Positions 12,957 to 17,317 of a DNA stretch of 17,317 bases are shown piece after piece. The stretch's first letter is position 1; each line of letters begins with the position of its first letter. The position numbers and the translations under genes are program-made. Origin of the DNA: Bacteroidia bacterium (GTDB taxonomy: Bacteria; Bacteroidota; Bacteroidia; Bacteroidales; Azobacteroidaceae); the NCBI GenBank assembly GCA_025996895.1, contig BNTW01000056.1:1-17317 (forward strand), in the 5' to 3' direction. Below the pieces are notes generated by a model. The model did no database searches and was not told the DNA's origin. It worked only from the letters and a program-made list of their open reading frames with translations.

Positions 12957-15746
12957 CTAAAACCTGTACCGTACGCCGAGTTGTATATTTTGTCCGTAAT
13001 AATCGCGGCGCACCAATGTTCCATTATTATAATTTTCGTATCCTTCTACCTGTTCGTTTGCCGGATTTTGTTTTTTCAAATAAAGCGCCATCGGCGTATC
13101 CAGCAAGTTGGTCGCTTTTACAAAAACGGTCAGTCCCATTTTGAATTTTTTCTCCATCGAAATATCGGTTTGAAGATAACCGCCCTGCCAAATATCATTG
13201 TCTAAATAAAGCGAAACGGCATACAAGCGATCGCCGGTATAGGCAAAGGCCAGCTGGCCGTCCCAACCGTTTTTCGTATCTTTATATAATAATGACAGAT
13301 TAACCACATGCTTCGCCTGTCCATTCAACGGACGGGTTTGTTCCACATTTTTTACTAATATTCTTTCGGACGAATTGAGGTCGGGATTGTCGTAATTAAA
13401 CAATTTGACGGTTGTTATCTGCGATTGCGTAAAAGTATAATTGGCTTTCACGCCGAACGAATGGAAATATTTCATTAAGTCGATTTCCATGCCGTAATTG
13501 TCGGCATCACCAAAATTCGTAGGCGAATAAAACGTTCCCTGCCCTTCGGCCTTAATGCCGTATTCGATGGGATTTTGCAGACGCTTGTAAAACAATCCGG
13601 CCATAATTTGCTCCGAAGGACGCGGAAAATATTCGTAGCGAAAATCAACATTGTGCGCAATCGTGTGCTTCAATTCGGGATTTCCTCTTTCCGTATAATC
13701 TTCATTCAGAATTTGATACGGAACAATCTCGAAAAATCCGGGACGGTTGAGCGATTTATAATACGACGCGCGGAAATTATTGTTTTTCCAAGGTGAATAT
13801 TTAAAATGCAAACTTGGAAGATAATCCGTATATTGCTGATTGTCTTCGTTTTTAACGCCTTCAATTGCATGTTTCAGATGGTAGCCCTGATTGGTATTTT
13901 CGATGCGCAAACCCAAAATCACCTGCAAATTGCTCAGCTGAACTTTGGCCTGTCCGTAGGCGGCGGCAATTTTTTCCGAAGCATCGTAGTTCAACTGATT
14001 GCCGGTCGACCCGTGCGGATTATGCACTTGAAACTTGATTTCGCTATAATCGTTCCAATCTGTTCCTTTAATTAGGTTATTGTTCATCGCGGGCTTATCC
14101 TCATCATACGGCAGGAAAAGATAATCGTTGTAGAAATTGGTACGCTGCTTGTCGCGGTACATTCCGCCGGCAGAGAAATCCATCTTCATTTCGTCCGATA
14201 AAAGCGTATAATTCGCGTTGTAATAGCCCGCCAAATCCTTATCGTCGTTGTGTTCCCAGCGGCGTTCCGCACCGTAAGGCGTCGTTACAACCGAAACGGA
14301 ATTCATTTTCCAATCTTTCACTCTCGCACTGGTATAAACCGAACTGTTGTCGGGAATTTCGTTGAACGCTTTGGAATAAACAGCCGCCCAATCCATTTTT
14401 AAAGCTTCGTTCGGCAGAAAATAGTGAGTTCCTTTGAGCGTACTGTTGATTATCTGCTGATGTGTCAGACGGAAGCGCGTGTCAAAACCCAAATTATAGT
14501 CGCCGTGTTCGGGGTCGTAGCCGATGTTCAATTCCGTTTTTATGTTGTCGCGTACCTGCGCATTCGTGAAATCCATGTAGGCGTTGTACCACTGCAGCTT
14601 ATGAAGGGGCGAGAAGCGGTAGTCGAATTTAGCATGCAATCCGTAGCGCGTTTGCCGTTCCGAATACGTCCGGTCGTTTTTATTCGTTAAAACCGGCAAG
14701 TTCGATGCGTCGCTGGTAGCGTTTTTATTGCTGAAATAGAGGCTGTTGCTTCCGCGATAACTGTTCTGAAAACTTCCTGCAAGCATAATACCCAAGCGGT
14801 TACCGAGCAAACGGTCGCCGTAAGAAAATCCACCGAACAAATTAGCCGGCGCATTGCCTGACTTCAGTTTAATCACTTTCTCGTTGAAATCGCGGGCTTT
14901 CGCCGGATATTTTTCACCATAGATTTCGTAAGGCGATTGCTTGGCAATGGCCTTCGTATCATACGAATAAAAATCGCGGTCGAAAAACAAAGCGTTGTAT
15001 CCGGTTGATAAATTGGCCGTGATTTGGCGGTTTTGCGGAGCGTCTTTCATGACGAGATTGATTGTTCCGCCCACCGCATCGCCTTCCATATCGGCTGTTA
15101 GTGCTTTTGTAACTTCCAGCCGGTCAAGCAATTCCGAAGGGAAAATATCGAGCGGGACAAAGCGGTTTTTATTGTCGGGACTGGGAATTTTAATGCCGTT
15201 TACCAGCGTATAATTGTAGCGTTTGTCCATACCACGCAGGATTGCGTACTGTCCGTCGCCGCTGCTGTTTCGTTCAACCGTAACGCCGGAAACGCGCTGT
15301 ATGACGTTTGCCACCGTTATATCGGGCGACAATTCGATGGCTTTCGCGCTGACCACGTTCATCACGCTGTTCGAAAGTTTTTCGATGTTGCGCGCGCCGT
15401 TTTCCGAATTGTTGGCAGCATAACTATACACGACCACTTCGTTGATTTCATTCACCGAAGGCTTAAGCAAAACAATTAATTCTCCGTTTAAGCCGGAAAC
15501 CGAATATTCGGCGGTCTGATAACCTAAATAACGGCAAATCAATGTATTGTAATTTTCGGATGTTTCAATCGTAAAACTGCCGTCCAGACCACTCACCACA
15601 CCTCGCGCCGGATTTTCTTTCCAAACGAGCGTTACACCGGACAATTCTTCACCTGTTTCAAAATCGCTGATGGTTCCTTTGACCGTTTTGCCCATCAATA
15701 ATTGTGGAATTAAGAGAGCTGAAATAATAAATAAAATATGCTTCAT
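12957..15746 (-). CDS. TonB-dependent outer-membrane receptor
   Basis: 929 residues. A signal peptide (about 1-19) is followed by a carboxypeptidase-regulatory-like domain (20-96, KGTISDFETGEELSGVTLVWK...). Then come a TonB-box-like EVVVY at 103-107 and the plug (about 120-237) with ANVIQRVSGVTVERN, ILRGMDKRYNYTLVNG, LDIFPSELLDRLEVTKA and GDAVGGTINLVMK. The rest is the beta-barrel, closing with QLGVRYRF and a terminal Phe as expected for outer-membrane insertion. It imports a substrate using TonB/ExbBD energy, supplied by genes not in this window. No SusD-like partner is next to it, which argues against a standard glycan locus. The beta-helix lipoprotein and secreted phosphatase downstream suggest a phosphorylated ligand or phosphate-linked uptake. 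A -7 element lies 22 nt before the ATG. Confidence 0.93.
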   Translation of the reverse strand: MKHILFIISALLIPQLLMGKTVKGTISDFETGEELSGVTLVWKENPARGVVSGLDGSFTIETSENYNTLICRYLGYQTAEYSVSGLNGELIVLLKPSVNEINEVVVYSYAANNSENGARNIEKLSNSVMNVVSAKAIELSPDITVANVIQRVSGVTVERNSSGDGQYAILRGMDKRYNYTLVNGIKIPSPDNKNRFVPLDIFPSELLDRLEVTKALTADMEGDAVGGTINLVMKDAPQNRQITANLSTGYNALFFDRDFYSYDTKAIAKQSPYEIYGEKYPAKARDFNEKVIKLKSGNAPANLFGGFSYGDRLLGNRLGIMLAGSFQNSYRGSNSLYFSNKNATSDASNLPVLTNKNDRTYSERQTRYGLHAKFDYRFSPLHKLQWYNAYMDFTNAQVRDNIKTELNIGYDPEHGDYNLGFDTRFRLTHQQIINSTLKGTHYFLPNEALKMDWAAVYSKAFNEIPDNSSVYTSARVKDWKMNSVSVVTTPYGAERRWEHNDDKDLAGYYNANYTLLSDEMKMDFSAGGMYRDKQRTNFYNDYLFLPYDEDKPAMNNNLIKGTDWNDYSEIKFQVHNPHGSTGNQLNYDASEKIAAAYGQAKVQLSNLQVILGLRIENTNQGYHLKHAIEGVKNEDNQQYTDYLPSLHFKYSPWKNNNFRASYYKSLNRPGFFEIVPYQILNEDYTERGNPELKHTIAHNVDFRYEYFPRPSEQIMAGLFYKRLQNPIEYGIKAEGQGTFYSPTNFGDADNYGMEIDLMKYFHSFGVKANYTFTQSQITTVKLFNYDNPDLNSSERILVKNVEQTRPLNGQAKHVVNLSLLYKDTKNGWDGQLAFAYTGDRLYAVSLYLDNDIWQGGYLQTDISMEKKFKMGLTVFVKATNLLDTPMALYLKKQNPANEQVEGYENYNNGTLVRRDYYGQNIQLGVRYRF

Positions 15747-15768
15747 TTGCTTTTATAATAACTCGACG

Positions 15769-15776
15769 CAAAAGTA
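15769..15776 (-). promoter_or_regulatory. -7 promoter element of the TonB receptor operon
   Basis: On the minus strand TACTTTTG, a full match to TAnnTTTG, 22 nt before the ATG at 15746; the predicted leader is about 18 nt. The -33 region lacks TTTG, which may mean that an activator is needed. Confidence 0.45.
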
Positions 15777-15853
15777 GGGGAGCAATATTAAAAACTCATT
15801 TAGGAAATATTACAAATTAATGACATATTGAGTGTAATCCCAAAGAATTTGTT

Positions 15854-15861
15854 TACCTTTA
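15854..15861 (+). promoter_or_regulatory. Weak -7-like element upstream of dprA
   Basis: TACCTTTA differs from TAnnTTTG only in the last base. ATTG at 15827-15830 is 23 nt upstream, slightly too far for a standard -33. The leader would be about 77 nt. The rest of the 196-bp divergent gap is AT-rich with no other clear signal. Confidence 0.3.
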
Positions 15862-15942
15862 CAGCCGAGAGTTATTTACAAAATGAATATCCCTTAGATA
15901 GTTAGCTGTGACTGATTAAAATCTAAAATAAAAGTTGAAAAT

Positions 15943-17055
15943 ATGGAAAACCAAAACGTACTTTACCAAATCGGAATGACGCTTGTGAAAGGTATTGGTA
16001 CGGTGACCGCCAAGCAAATTGTAGAAACGCTGGGCGATGTGTCGTTGCTGTTCAAAGAAAAAAAATCGGTTTTAGAACGGATTCCGGGCATTTCGCGGAG
16101 AATTGTAACGGAAATCCACCGGCCGGAAATCCTGCAACAGGCAGAAAAAGAGCTTCTGTTTATTGAGAAAAATAAACTGCAAACGTTTTTTATCGGCGAC
16201 GAAACTTATCCCGAACGTTTGAAGGATTGTATTGATGCGCCGGTAATGCTCTATTACAAGGGAAATGCAAACTTGAATGCAGAGAAAATTATCAGCATTG
16301 TCGGGACGCGTAATGCAAGCGGTTACGGAAGGGAAATTACCGAAAAAATTATTCAGGACGTGTCAGTTGTTTATCCTGAACTGCTGATAGTGAGCGGATT
16401 AGCTTATGGAATTGATATTTGTGCGCATAAATCCGCGCTGAAACATCATTTGCCTACTGTCGGCGTGTTGGCGCACGGTTTAGACCGGATTTATCCGCAT
16501 GTACATCGAAGCACAGCGGTCGAAATGTTGCAACAGGGTGGATTGTTGACCGATTTCGTGAGCGGAACAGCTCCCGACCGTCAAAATTTTATCAAGCGCA
16601 ACCGGATTGTCGCCGGACTTTCGGATTGCACGCTCGTCGTTGAATCAGCCGAAAAAGGCGGCGCGCTGATAACTGCGAACATTGCAGATTCTTACCATCG
16701 TGATGTTTTTGCCGTTCCGGGAAAGGCGACCGACGCTTATTCTGCCGGCTGTAATGTGTTGATTAAGTATAAAAAAGCGGCGTTGGTTGCTTGTGCCGAT
16801 GATATTTTCCGCGAAATGTGTTGGAATGAGGCAAAAAAAGGCGAAAAAAAACCTGTTCAGCGGAAGATTTTTGTTGATTTGACTTCCGAAGAACAGATTT
16901 TAGTCGATGTGCTTTCCAAAACCGCCCAAATGCAATTAAATATGCTGGCCATTACCGTCAATCTGCCCATTCATCAATTGGCCTCGCTCTTGTTTGAACT
17001 GGAAATGAAAGGTGTTGTCCGTTGCCTGCCGGGTGGACTGTATGAGTTGATTTAG
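15943..17055 (+). CDS. dprA: DNA-processing protein DprA
   Basis: 370 residues, full length. DprA binds incoming single-stranded DNA during natural transformation and loads RecA onto it. Two helix-hairpin-helix-like stretches open the protein (VKGIGTVTAKQIV, IPGISRRIV). The Rossmann-fold core follows: SIVGTRNASGYG (118-129), LIVSGLAYGID (148-158), VGVLAHGLDRIYP (173-185), QNFIKRNRIVAGLSD (214-228), EKGGALITANIA (237-248) and VFAVPGK. The C-terminal 55 residues form the winged-helix DML1-like domain (EEQILVDVLS...LLFELEMKGVV). The start at the ATG at 15943 gives the standard N-terminus. It is divergent from the TonB receptor, and a converging transposase fragment lies 57 nt past its stop. Confidence 0.95.
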   Translation: MENQNVLYQIGMTLVKGIGTVTAKQIVETLGDVSLLFKEKKSVLERIPGISRRIVTEIHRPEILQQAEKELLFIEKNKLQTFFIGDETYPERLKDCIDAPVMLYYKGNANLNAEKIISIVGTRNASGYGREITEKIIQDVSVVYPELLIVSGLAYGIDICAHKSALKHHLPTVGVLAHGLDRIYPHVHRSTAVEMLQQGGLLTDFVSGTAPDRQNFIKRNRIVAGLSDCTLVVESAEKGGALITANIADSYHRDVFAVPGKATDAYSAGCNVLIKYKKAALVACADDIFREMCWNEAKKGEKKPVQRKIFVDLTSEEQILVDVLSKTAQMQLNMLAITVNLPIHQLASLLFELEMKGVVRCLPGGLYELI

Positions 17056-17111
17056 CTTTATTTTCTGTAGCTAAGTAACGAAAAATAAATAACTTATAAT
17101 AGTTTTGATTT

Positions 17112-17317
17112 TTAAGCAGTAAATTTATAGTTCCATTTCGGTAAAAAATCATTAAAATCAACAGGCATTGTTTGCATAAATTCTTCAGAAGCTTTTCTGC
17201 CAATTTCGTACTGTTTTGTGTTAATATATGCTTTCACGGAAAAACCGGTTTTAGTGGTTGTTTCCTCTGCCAATTCTTTGACTATTTCGTGATTTTTAAA
17301 TACAACTCCACTCCATT
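17112..17317 (-). CDS. C-terminal fragment of an ISAzo13-family (Rhodopirellula-type) transposase, truncated by the window edge
   Basis: The minus-strand frame is open from the window end (first full codon at 17315-17313) to TAA at 17114-17112, giving 67 residues with no start in the window. It reads WSGVVFKNHEIVKELAEETT, continues with TKTGFSVKAYINTKQYEIG, and ends FNDFLPKWNYKFTA. The pattern of NH.ivk.la..TTTktGl.v.a.ld...Y..G.k.s.e.....p.dFh..WNY at the C-terminus is what I recall for ISAzo13-type transposases. The catalytic DDE residues would lie outside the window, so intactness cannot be judged. It converges on dprA. The assignment is by recall of the pattern, without a database check. 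Confidence 0.65.
   Translation of the reverse strand, partial: WSGVVFKNHEIVKELAEETTTKTGFSVKAYINTKQYEIGRKASEEFMQTMPVDFNDFLPKWNYKFTA

Noticed and set aside
16958..17203. Minus-strand open frame overlapping the 3' end of dprA (81 codons)
   Set aside because: It is in a different frame from the transposase-like reading and covers the dprA winged-helix region antisense, with no recognisable content.

Overview
The window looks like a chromosomal segment from a member of the Bacteroidota, most likely Bacteroidales. The reasons are TAnnTTTG-type -7 promoter elements just upstream of several genes, a SusC-like TonB-dependent receptor with an N-terminal carboxypeptidase-regulatory domain, a lipoprotein with an acidic stretch after its lipid-bearing Cys, a Bacteroidota-style RHS protein and very few Shine-Dalgarno sites. 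Fourteen protein-coding loci are visible, two cut by the window edges. There is also one strong small-RNA candidate. No tRNA, rRNA or CRISPR array was seen.

Layout. (1) 1-2900, accessory: the 3' part of an RHS/YD-repeat polymorphic toxin whose variable C-terminal tip carries a zinc-metallopeptidase HExxH motif. It is followed 4 nt later by a small three-helix membrane protein (immunity candidate), a terminator, a pair of GC-rich palindromes and a lipoprotein gene broken by an 8-bp tandem duplication. (2) 2930-4410: a 15-bp-stem hairpin, a VanZ-like membrane protein, and a long-chain polyprenyl diphosphate synthase on the opposite strand; the last two overlap tail to tail by 20 bp. (3) 4490-7291: polA, complete with intact 5' nuclease, proofreading and polymerase motifs. 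(4) 7289-7402, minus strand: a near-consensus promoter followed about 80 nt later by a perfect hairpin and U-run, which I read as an undescribed small RNA lying antisense to the end of polA. (5) 7453-10198: dusB on minus, diverging from a U32 (TrhP-like) tRNA-modification gene and a 4HBT thioesterase on plus. (6) 10271-15746, minus strand: a co-directional set of TonB-dependent receptor, Ig-like/beta-helix surface lipoprotein and secreted purple-acid-phosphatase-like metallophosphoesterase. This looks like an envelope uptake and phosphate-release locus. (7) 15943-17055: dprA. (8) 17112-17317: the C-terminal end of an ISAzo13-type transposase on the minus strand, running off the window.

The housekeeping genes (polA, prenyl synthase, dusB, trhP-like, dprA) are ordinary. 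The most interesting parts are the metallopeptidase RHS tip with its candidate immunity gene, the duplication-frameshifted lipoprotein, the small RNA candidate, and the three-gene TonB/lipoprotein/phosphatase set.
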